A stretch of 64,000 bases of DNA, taken from the NCBI GenBank assembly GCA_910588375.1, contig CAJUQA010000018.1, positions 4,195 to 68,194 of the forward strand. The letters run 5' to 3'. Position numbers and translations under genes: made by a program. The notes under the pieces are model-generated. The model did no database searches, was not told the origin of the DNA, and worked only from the letters and a program-made list of their open reading frames with translations. Shown here piece by piece: positions 47,462 to 54,749 of the stretch. Within the stretch, counting starts at the first letter, position 1. The number at the start of each line of letters is the position of its first letter. Source of the stretch: an uncultured Odoribacter sp. GTDB taxonomy: Bacteria > Bacteroidota > Bacteroidia > Bacteroidales > Marinifilaceae.

Positions 47462-48151
47462 TTACTGATTCAATAACATTCCTTTCAATTCACTTCGAGG
47501 TAAAACTACCTGTGCATATCCGCAAGAATAAGGCCCTAATACATATTGCGGATATGTCAAATAAATTGCATTTATACTTACATTCAATGCCGTAAAACCA
47601 TTTTCCAAAGTAGGAATTTCTGTAAAACAATTATCCGTATTTACAAAATTTCTCTTCAATACTTCATTAATTTCTTTGTATTTACTGAAATCCAATATCT
47701 GGATCGGCGATTGCAGTTGCCGGCGTTTTACATCATAATTGAAAGCATGAAATTCTGTCATACCGTGTGCCCCGCCCCGGAAAATATAGGTCATTAACCG
47801 GAGGCTGATATAATCAGGAGAAACCATAAATACTGTGTCTTCCACATAGAGTTCAAAATTCCATACCGGACGTTCTATCCCCTCTTGTTTCAACGTGGTA
47901 TAAAATGTATCCGCCTGCAGTGCAAGAGTTGTTTCAATACTATCAATCAAATAACGTACTTTGGCATTCAAAACATCACAACTTTTCTGAGTCTCCGGAT
48001 TTTCTGACGTAAAAACACTTTGAGCAATATTCACTTTTAAATATTCCGTACTATCCGACTTCTCTCGAGTTTGTACCTCAATCTTCCCTTTGGGATTACA
48101 AGCCGCCAACAACAGGAGTCCTCCTACCAATAATAAAATATAGTTTCTCAT
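47462..48151 (-). CDS. DUF3298 (RsiV/PdaC-like) lipoprotein
   Basis: A 229-residue lipoprotein (lipobox LLAAC, Cys18). The C-terminal DUF3298 domain is recognisable from the GGAHG turn near residue 130, the Tyr/Asp-rich FNYDVKRRQL and the closing AQVVLPRSELKGML. The N-terminal half matches DUF4163. In Bacillus the same two-domain unit forms the extracellular part of the anti-sigma factor RsiV, which binds lysozyme, and of PdaC. Lysozyme or peptidoglycan sensing here is only a possibility. It is monocistronic. Confidence 0.8.
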   Translation of the reverse strand: MRNYILLLVGGLLLLAACNPKGKIEVQTREKSDSTEYLKVNIAQSVFTSENPETQKSCDVLNAKVRYLIDSIETTLALQADTFYTTLKQEGIERPVWNFELYVEDTVFMVSPDYISLRLMTYIFRGGAHGMTEFHAFNYDVKRRQLQSPIQILDFSKYKEINEVLKRNFVNTDNCFTEIPTLENGFTALNVSINAIYLTYPQYVLGPYSCGYAQVVLPRSELKGMLLNQ

Positions 48152-48216
48152 GTTTTCATTTTTTAATTTTACTGTCAGATATACGCAATTTTTCCCTTAC
48201 AGTTTCCCCTACTCTA

Positions 48217-48786
48217 TTATTTTCCGCACATACCAATAAAATAACAATGAAAAGCCGAATCATCCGTCAGTTCCGGATGAAAAGAAGTTACCAGCATATT
48301 GGCCTGCCGCGCCGCTACAATATGTCCGTCAATACGGCATAGCACCTCTACATTTTCTCCCACTTTCGTCACGTAAGGCGCCCGAATAAAAACCAAGGGT
48401 ATTGCCTGCTGAGCAACTGCCGAAATTTTTACTACGGTATCAAAACTATCAATCTGAGTCCCATATGCGTTTCGCCTGACGCAAATATCCATTACGGCCA
48501 AATGCTTCACCGAATCATTTTCCAATTCTTTGGCTAAAAGTATCATTCCTGCACAAGTACCCCACACCGGTAAGCCATTTTCAATCTTTTGACGTAAAGG
48601 TTCCATCATACCGGTACGCACCAAAAGCTTTCCCATGGTTGTACTCTCCCCTCCCGGTAAAATTATTCCGTTCAACTCTTCCAGTTGTTCCGGATATCTT
48701 ACATTTACCGCCTCGTGCCCCAATTTTTCTATATGCCGCTGATGCTCTATAATAGCTCCTTGAAAACCTAATATTCCTATTTTCAT
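48217..48786 (-). CDS. pdxT: Pyridoxal 5'-phosphate synthase glutaminase subunit
   Basis: The class I glutaminase of the PdxS-PdxT complex (189 residues from the ATG at 48786; a longer frame to 48831 would overlap the hairpin and is rejected). It makes ammonia from glutamine and passes it to PdxS. The catalytic triad is visible: Cys in WGTCAGM near residue 79, and His and Glu in SFHPEL near 170. The LPGGESTT motif forms the oxyanion hole. It is downstream of pdxS, separated by 38 bp that hold a terminator-like hairpin. Confidence 0.95.
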   Translation of the reverse strand: MKIGILGFQGAIIEHQRHIEKLGHEAVNVRYPEQLEELNGIILPGGESTTMGKLLVRTGMMEPLRQKIENGLPVWGTCAGMILLAKELENDSVKHLAVMDICVRRNAYGTQIDSFDTVVKISAVAQQAIPLVFIRAPYVTKVGENVEVLCRIDGHIVAARQANMLVTSFHPELTDDSAFHCYFIGMCGK

Positions 48787-48790
48787 TTCT

Positions 48791-48822
48791 ACATCTAAAA
48801 AAAGAGTGCCGAAGCACTCTTT
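48791..48822 (-). terminator. UUCG-capped hairpin with T-run between pdxS and pdxT
   Basis: On the minus strand AAAGAGTGC-TTCG-GCACTCTTT is followed by further T residues to about 48794. The hairpin starts two bases after the pdxS stop and its T-run ends about eight bases before the pdxT ATG. It has every feature of an intrinsic terminator, or a partial one setting the pdxS:pdxT ratio. Confidence 0.8.
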
Positions 48823-48824
48823 AT

Positions 48825-49694
48825 TTACCAACCTCTTTCTGCATATTTATCATCCAATGTTTTGATTTCCAATCCTGACATCGGTTCCCCGAGATCTTCC
48901 GACAATTCTGCCAGTTTTACCGGATCGTTAAAGTAGGTAACGGCCTGTACAATCGCTCTTGCCCGCTTAGCAGGGTCTCCAGATTTGAAAATTCCGGAAC
49001 CTACAAACACTCCTTCCGACCCTAACTGCATCATCAATGCGGCATCAGCCGGTGTTGCAATACCACCGGCAGCAAAATTGACAACCGGCAATTTACCATT
49101 TTCATGAACATATTTTATCAATTCATAAGGTGCCCCGAATTCCTTAGCCAAAGTCATTAATTCTTCGGCCGGAGCATTTTTCACCCGACGCATCTCATCT
49201 GTAATCTGACGCATATGAGTTACCGCTTCTACAACATTCCCGGTTCCTGCTTCCCCTTTTGTACGTATCATCGCAGCTCCTTCACCTATACGTCTCAATG
49301 CCTCTCCTAAATTACGCGCGCCACAAACAAAGGGAACTTTAAAGCCGGATTTTTCCACATGATACATTTCATCTGCCGGTGTCAGGACCTCGCTCTCATC
49401 AATGAAATCAATACCAATAGCTTCCAGTATCTGTGCTTCTACAAAGTGCCCGATACGTACCTTAGCCATTACGGGTATGGAAACAGCCTTCTGTATTTCT
49501 TTGATCATATGCGGATCTGACATACGAGCCACTCCCCCATCACGACGAATATCTGCCGGGACCCGTTCCAAGGCCATAACAGCACAAGCCCCTGCCGCCT
49601 CGGCAATTTTTGCCTGTTCTGCGTTTGTTACGTCCATAATGACCCCACCCTTTAACATCTGGGCCAAATTCTTGTTTAATTCATACTTTCCCAT
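48825..49694 (-). CDS. pdxS: Pyridoxal 5'-phosphate synthase lyase subunit
   Basis: The PdxS/SNZ (beta/alpha)8 barrel, 289 residues from the ATG at 49694 (MGKYELN). It builds PLP directly from ribose 5-phosphate, glyceraldehyde 3-phosphate and ammonia from PdxT. The catalytic lysines lie in GGVIMDV-adjacent and IPVMAKVRIGH segments, and the phosphate site is in GEAGTGN. The protein is very close to the family consensus. The frame extends upstream to 49760, but the promoter at 49749-49780 overlaps that extension and so rules it out. Confidence 0.97.
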   Translation of the reverse strand: MGKYELNKNLAQMLKGGVIMDVTNAEQAKIAEAAGACAVMALERVPADIRRDGGVARMSDPHMIKEIQKAVSIPVMAKVRIGHFVEAQILEAIGIDFIDESEVLTPADEMYHVEKSGFKVPFVCGARNLGEALRRIGEGAAMIRTKGEAGTGNVVEAVTHMRQITDEMRRVKNAPAEELMTLAKEFGAPYELIKYVHENGKLPVVNFAAGGIATPADAALMMQLGSEGVFVGSGIFKSGDPAKRARAIVQAVTYFNDPVKLAELSEDLGEPMSGLEIKTLDDKYAERGW

Positions 49695-49748
49695 AATATC
49701 AATTAATTTTTTACAACCAATACTTCTCTCCCTCAATTCCAAAGCGTC

Positions 49749-49780
49749 CAAAAGTATCAAAATCCGTTTAATTTATCAAA
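49749..49780 (-). promoter_or_regulatory. pdxS-pdxT promoter
   Basis: On the minus strand TTTG (49777-49780), a 20-bp spacer and TACTTTTG (49749-49756): a full match to the Bacteroidota consensus. The start would be near 49742, giving a 48-base leader. Confidence 0.8.
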
Positions 49781-49790
49781 AATAGACACA

Positions 49791-49823
49791 TAAAAAACGC
49801 GTGGAAATAATTCCCACGCGTTT
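49791..49823 (-). terminator. Intrinsic terminator of the galactose operon
   Basis: The stem AAACGCGTGG / CCACGCGTTT with a short AT loop; on the minus strand it is followed by T residues. It separates galK from the pdx promoter 11 bp further on. Confidence 0.9.
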
Positions 49824-49841
49824 ATTTTTAAATTCCGGTTT

Positions 49842-50990
49842 TTAACTTAATCTACGAGCACCGTCACTAATTTTCACCGGATATATTTTGGGCTCTTTCC
49901 CAAATTTAGTTTTAAATTTAGCAATGGCTGTTTCGATAAAATGGTCATATTTATCTTCCGGTACCAGATTGATGGTACAACCACCAAAGCCTCCTCCCAT
50001 AATGCGAGAACCGGTTACGCCACACTCTTTAGCCACATCATTCAGGAAATCAAGCTCCACGGTGCTTACTTCATATAATTTACTCATACCATGATGAGTC
50101 GCATATACATTTTTACCCACCGTCTCGTAATCTCCCTTTTTCAAGGCCTCACAGGTATTGACCAAACGCTCATTTTCCTGAATAGCATATGTAGCACGCA
50201 TATAATCCTCTTCACTAATTTTATCTTTTACCTCTTCTAACATCTGCATATTCGCATCCCCCAGCAATTTCACATGAGGATGATTGACTGCAATTGCCGC
50301 AGCTGCTCTTTCACAGGACTGACGACGTTTATTATATGGAGAATCCACCAATTCATGTTTGGTTACAGAATCTACCAATACCACCTTGTACCCCTTGGGT
50401 GCAAAAGGTACATACTCATATTCCATCGTGCTGCAATCCAATCGAATCAAATGACCTTCTTTACCGAATACAGAAGCGAACTGATCCATAATTCCACAGT
50501 TCACACCGCAATAATTGTGTTCGGTTTTCTGACCTATCAATACCAATTCCTTTTTATCGAAGCCACAATGATAAATTTCATTCAAACCGAAACCAAATGT
50601 ACTTTCCAAGGCGGCAGAAGAAGATAAGCCAGCACCTAAAGGCACATCTCCGGAAAATACTGTATCAAAACCTTTAATCTCTCCTCCCCGTTTCTGCATT
50701 TCCCGACAAACACCAAAAATATAACAAGCCCAAGAAGCTTTGGGTTTATCTTCTTCCCGTAAACCGAATTCGGCATAGTCATCTAAATCGACGGAATAAG
50801 CACGTACTTTGTCTGTTCCATTCGGTTTGATTTCAGCCAAAATTCCTTTATCAATCGCACCGGGAAGTACACATCCGCCATTATAGTCCGTATGTTCTCC
50901 TATTAAATTCACACGTCCTGGAGAAAAATACAATGTCCCCTCTGTGCCGAATTTTTCTTTAAATTTATTTCTAACAATTGAAGTATCCAT
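49842..50990 (-). CDS. galK: Galactokinase
   Basis: A GHMP-family kinase of 382 residues that phosphorylates galactose at C1, the entry to the Leloir pathway. The galactokinase signature GRVNLIGEHTDYNGG begins at residue 25, the ATP loop is PLGAGLSSSAALE near 115, and the C-terminal motif is GGGFGGCTINL. It is the last gene of the galM-transporter-galK operon; galT is not in the window. Confidence 0.97.
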   Translation of the reverse strand: MDTSIVRNKFKEKFGTEGTLYFSPGRVNLIGEHTDYNGGCVLPGAIDKGILAEIKPNGTDKVRAYSVDLDDYAEFGLREEDKPKASWACYIFGVCREMQKRGGEIKGFDTVFSGDVPLGAGLSSSAALESTFGFGLNEIYHCGFDKKELVLIGQKTEHNYCGVNCGIMDQFASVFGKEGHLIRLDCSTMEYEYVPFAPKGYKVVLVDSVTKHELVDSPYNKRRQSCERAAAAIAVNHPHVKLLGDANMQMLEEVKDKISEEDYMRATYAIQENERLVNTCEALKKGDYETVGKNVYATHHGMSKLYEVSTVELDFLNDVAKECGVTGSRIMGGGFGGCTINLVPEDKYDHFIETAIAKFKTKFGKEPKIYPVKISDGARRLS

Positions 50991-51021
50991 GATTTTATCT
51001 TTAAAAATTTCACAATGTCCT

Positions 51022-52320
51022 TTATTCTACCGGAATGTCCTTATTCACGTTTTTAGAACCGACAAGAGCATAGAACAGGATATAGGCTGCACAGAAAAGT
51101 ACTACCACGTAACTAACGAGATAAGAACCTGTCAAGTCAGCAACCCAAGCCTGAATAGCCTGCATCACGGCACAACCGAACACCATCGTCATAAAGGCAC
51201 CGGAAGCAATTGAGGTATATTTACCCAATCCTTCTACTGCCAAATTAAAAATAGCACCCCACATTACGGAAGTACACAAACCTACAAGCAAGAAAGCAAA
51301 AATACTAACAGGAACCTCCTGCCAGATCATTTCCACATTTCCCCAATCTACCCCCGGAACACTCACCAAAATATCCTGCGGAGTAAACATACCGAAAGCA
51401 ACCAATACCAAGGTGGCAATGGAAACGGTAGTAATCATCAGACGGCTGGATACCTTACCGCCAATAGAAGCACCAACAAAACGACCGATAAGCATCATGA
51501 ACCAATAAACAGCTACGATACATCCAGCCGTACCAGCACCGATACCAAGCCCCGGAGTTGCATCATTCGGACCTGCCACAAGATACTGCTGCATAAAATT
51601 AGGTACACCTACCTCTACTCCCATATAAAGGAAAATAGCAAGAATACCCAATTTAAAATGACGGAAAGAAAATGCACTGTATTTGTCTTTTTCCGCTTTC
51701 TTCACTTCAACTTGCTGTTCCGGCTCCTCTATCCTTGTGAAAAGAATAACGACAAAAGCCACAACAAAAATACCAAGAGCAATGAACAGAGCAGGAGTTG
51801 CATCGGCAATCTTTGCTTTAGAAGCCTCACCGATAAGAGCCCCCATCAAAATATAACAGGCAACAGCTGCCGTTGAATTAAACACACCGCCTGTCTGAAT
51901 AAGCTGATTCCCCTTCTTACCTCCACCGCCTAAGATATTAAGCATCGGATTCACAACTGTATTCAACATACACATACAACAACCGGCAACGAAAGCACCT
52001 ACCAAATAAAGGCCGAAACCTCCGATACTTTCCCAACCGCTCATATACTGTACGAAAATACCCACGATACCAACCAAAAGGGCCAAAAGGGCCGTTTTCT
52101 TATAACCAATCCTTTTTAACAATATACCGGAAGGAATACCCATCAAAAGATAAGCGATAAAATTTCCATAATTACCAATTTGGGCAAGTACATTAGACGC
52201 ACCGAACTGATTTTTTACAATAACCGCCATAGGCGTACAAAGATTTGTTACGAAAGCGATCATAGCGAAGAGCGCAATCATCACAATAATGGCTCCCCAT
52301 TGCTTTTGTTTCTGACTCAT
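51022..52320 (-). CDS. Sugar MFS transporter, FucP/GluP-like, probable galactose importer
   Basis: A 432-residue inner-membrane permease with about 12 membrane segments. The N-terminal half (FVTNLCTPMAV, then GIPSGILLKRIGYKK) and the conserved NTVVNPMLN segment match the FucP/GluP (FHS) proton-sugar symporters. It sits between galM and galK with gaps of about 30 bp on each side, so galactose (perhaps with glucose) is the likely cargo. Confidence 0.88.
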   Translation of the reverse strand: MSQKQKQWGAIIVMIALFAMIAFVTNLCTPMAVIVKNQFGASNVLAQIGNYGNFIAYLLMGIPSGILLKRIGYKKTALLALLVGIVGIFVQYMSGWESIGGFGLYLVGAFVAGCCMCMLNTVVNPMLNILGGGGKKGNQLIQTGGVFNSTAAVACYILMGALIGEASKAKIADATPALFIALGIFVVAFVVILFTRIEEPEQQVEVKKAEKDKYSAFSFRHFKLGILAIFLYMGVEVGVPNFMQQYLVAGPNDATPGLGIGAGTAGCIVAVYWFMMLIGRFVGASIGGKVSSRLMITTVSIATLVLVAFGMFTPQDILVSVPGVDWGNVEMIWQEVPVSIFAFLLVGLCTSVMWGAIFNLAVEGLGKYTSIASGAFMTMVFGCAVMQAIQAWVADLTGSYLVSYVVVLFCAAYILFYALVGSKNVNKDIPVE

Positions 52321-52350
52321 ATTTTTTAAATTAATTTATAAATGAAAAAA

Positions 52351-53445
52351 TTATTCTTCCACACCAAATTTATAGATACACTTTTGAGTATAAAGTTCAT
52401 CCGGATATAGTACTACCGTCGGAAAATGCGGTTTATTAGGACTATCAGGGAAATGTTGGGTCTCCAGACAAACAGCACTTCTCTCTGGATAGGTAGCACC
52501 GTATTTCCCTTCAAAACCATTTAACCAGTTACCCGTGTATAACTGTACTCCCGGTTCGGTCGTGTAAACTTCTAATGTACGCCCACTTACCGGTTCCACT
52601 ACTTTCGCTGCAAAAGACAATTCCCCTGCCTCCCTCTTATTCAGTACATAGCAATGGTCATATCCTTTGCCGAAAACCAACTGCTCAAAATCACTGTCAA
52701 TACGCTCGCCGATGGTATGCGGAGTACGGAAATCCATCGGAGTACCCTCCACTGGCGCAATTTCTCCTGTTGGAATAGAAACAGCATCCATCGGAGTGTA
52801 ATGATCGGCATGAATCGTCAGTATATTTCCGCAAACTGTCGGGGTCAGCTTAGCATTACCGGCCAAATTAAAAAACGAATGTTGTGTCAGATTGATAATA
52901 GTTGTCTTATCGGTTGCTGCCTGATAAGAAATTTCCAAAGCATTATCATTACTCAAGTGATATATAACCTCTATGGATAAGTTACCAGGAAACCCTTCCT
53001 CTCCATCTACCGAAAGATAATTCAACTTCAATGTTTGAGCATTCAATTGTTCCGCATCCCACACCACTGCATTAAAACCAGTCAATCCACCATGAAGCGT
53101 ATTGGGTCCATTATTAATCGCCAATGTGTATTCTTTCCCTTCCAAAGTAAATTTTCCTCCGGCGATACGATTTCCGTAACGCCCTACCAAAGAGCCTAAA
53201 TAAGGTTCAGGAGTATGCAAATAATCCTCCAAAGAACTGTGTCCCAAAACGACATCAGCATATTTCCCCTGTCTGTCAGGCACCATTACAGCCACAACAA
53301 AACCACCATAATTCGTCACAGCTATTTCAACTCCATTCTTATTTTTCAAAATGAACAAATCCGTTTCCTTCCCGTTCACTTCCATCTGAAAATCTTCACG
53401 CCTCAAAGCAATCCGACTCTCATTGCAACATTTCCTGTTTGTCAT
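52351..53445 (-). CDS. galM: Aldose 1-epimerase (mutarotase)
   Basis: A 364-residue galactose mutarotase converting beta- to alpha-D-galactose for galactokinase. The fold landmarks are visible: VTNYGG, GRYGNRI, the catalytic His in TQHSFFNLAG, and a second active-site stretch with Glu in CLETQHFPDSPN. There is no signal peptide, so it is cytoplasmic. The N-terminus may begin about 20 residues inside (MEVNGKE, 53385), which fits the family better; the longer form is reported. It is first in the gal operon. Confidence 0.94.
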   Translation of the reverse strand: MTNRKCCNESRIALRREDFQMEVNGKETDLFILKNKNGVEIAVTNYGGFVVAVMVPDRQGKYADVVLGHSSLEDYLHTPEPYLGSLVGRYGNRIAGGKFTLEGKEYTLAINNGPNTLHGGLTGFNAVVWDAEQLNAQTLKLNYLSVDGEEGFPGNLSIEVIYHLSNDNALEISYQAATDKTTIINLTQHSFFNLAGNAKLTPTVCGNILTIHADHYTPMDAVSIPTGEIAPVEGTPMDFRTPHTIGERIDSDFEQLVFGKGYDHCYVLNKREAGELSFAAKVVEPVSGRTLEVYTTEPGVQLYTGNWLNGFEGKYGATYPERSAVCLETQHFPDSPNKPHFPTVVLYPDELYTQKCIYKFGVEE

Positions 53446-53537
53446 GTATTTTATATTTTAATTTCAATCGATTTCGACGCCACTCTAAATTTTTTCACAA
53501 TTATTTGATGATAGAGTTTCCCCATCCATTATTACAA

Positions 53538-53568
53538 CAAAAGTAAACGGATTTTCAAAAAAATCAAA
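53538..53568 (-). promoter_or_regulatory. Galactose operon promoter
   Basis: On the minus strand TTTG (53565-53568), a 19-bp spacer and TACTTTTG (53538-53545), a full consensus match. The leader to galM is about 85 bases. The 325-base gap 53446-53770 contains this promoter and otherwise only AT-rich sequence upstream of the broken regulator. Confidence 0.8.
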
Positions 53569-53770
53569 AAAAAGTCCCTTCCACTCCACTTTTATTTTCA
53601 GAAATGCTCTAAAAGAAGATTTTACATTGTTTTACTTGGCAAGAATAAAGTAAAGTTATTTTTTCTTTTGGCAAGCAAAATTCATTCTCTGATATGATGT
53701 GTGAATGAGGATTTGTTTATATCTTTATAATGAATAATATTTTGGTTGTAAATTTGATTATTGAGATAAT

Positions 53771-53965
53771 ATGAACAATATATTAGCGTTTAATATTGCC
53801 AATCCGAGCGAGGTTGCATTGCAGATAGCATCAAGGGTTAAAGCAAGACGGCTTGAACTGGATTTGACACAAGAGGGGTTGGCTACAAGAGCCGGGGTCA
53901 AGTTTGCCACTTATCGTAGATTTGAGCAGACAGGAGAAATTTCGCTGAGGGGATTGCTTCAATAG
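53771..53965 (+). pseudogene. Truncated XRE/HTH regulator (HipB-like)
   Basis: The first 64 residues of a lambda-repressor-type regulator: N-terminal lead, then the HTH with LDLTQEGLATRAGVKFATYRRFEQ. Reading stops right after SLRGLLQ, where intact relatives of this type run on for about 30 more residues. The break coincides exactly with the end of the truncated nuclease gene on the other strand. Regulators of this shape often precede HipA-type toxins, but no toxin is present; that identity is inference. Confidence 0.75.
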
Positions 53966-54152
53966 CAACTTTATGAGTAACACCTGCAATCTCATATTCC
54001 CAGTAGACATCTATTTGATGCTTCTGTCCAGACTTGCCTTCCAACTTTACATTATGCTGAACTTTAATTGCCTTAATAGTATCAGCATCGACAAGTTGCT
54101 GGTAAATCTCACGTGTGAAAAGCTCGTATTCAGTTGCGTTATTCATATTCAT
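53955..54152 (-). pseudogene. N-terminal fragment of an Mrr-like restriction endonuclease
   Basis: About 65 residues of a PD-(D/E)xK nuclease: ELFTREIYQQL, then GKSGQKHQIDVYWEYE (the Asp of the active site) and KVAIE, where the intact enzyme would have IECK with the catalytic Lys. The sequence turns into unrelated codons (AIPSA) from the antisense of the XRE fragment. It has lost the catalytic lysine and C-terminal part and cannot be active. It starts inside the 3' end of the vsr gene (14 bp overlap), so it belonged to the same operon. Confidence 0.75.
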
Positions 54153-54687
54153 TTTTATTGGGTTCGTTTACTACATCAATGCTGTTCCCTTTATATGTAG
54201 CTAAAGGTTCCGCTGCCTCTGATGAAGGTTCTTCAGATAACTCATATCTCTTTACTTTGTGATCTTGGAGGAAGATTAGAGCTAATGTATATGAAAGGGA
54301 TTCAAGTGTCGCTTCTCTTATTTTAGGTTTCAATTGACATTCCCATATTGTTATGCAATGCCACCCCATAGAAGCAAGTTGCCGTTGAATTTCAGAATCC
54401 CGTTCTTTGTTACGCTCAATTTTTGCTTGCCAGAATTCTGTTCTAGTTTTCGGCATTATAAAATACTTACAGCCATCATGTCCATGCCAAAAACATCCAT
54501 TTATAAAAATACACGTTTTATATTTACGCAATACAATATCAGGTTTCCCAGGCAAACGAGGGTGGTTAAGGCGATAACGGAATCTGCGGCTGAACAGGAA
54601 CTTACGTACCAAAATCTCAGGCTTGGTATTCTTACTGTGTATTGCTGCCATATTTTTATGACGTTGTTCTTTGCTCAGTTTGTCCAT
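54139..54687 (-). CDS. vsr: Very short patch repair endonuclease Vsr
   Basis: A 182-residue endonuclease that nicks next to T:G mismatches left by deamination of 5-methylcytosine. The family core is complete: HSKNTKPE near residue 17, LPGKPDIV with the catalytic Asp50, and the metal/zinc site FINGCFWHGHDGC (61-73). A C-terminal extension of about 40 residues is unusual and poorly conserved in look. It pairs functionally with the C5 cytosine methyltransferase at 62392-63444, although five genes apart. Confidence 0.95.
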   Translation of the reverse strand: MDKLSKEQRHKNMAAIHSKNTKPEILVRKFLFSRRFRYRLNHPRLPGKPDIVLRKYKTCIFINGCFWHGHDGCKYFIMPKTRTEFWQAKIERNKERDSEIQRQLASMGWHCITIWECQLKPKIREATLESLSYTLALIFLQDHKVKRYELSEEPSSEAAEPLATYKGNSIDVVNEPNKNEYE

Positions 54688-54749
54688 GAGTTTTATTTCA
54701 GTTACGCAATATTCTTAACAAGCTTACTATTTCCAACTATCTAAATTAT

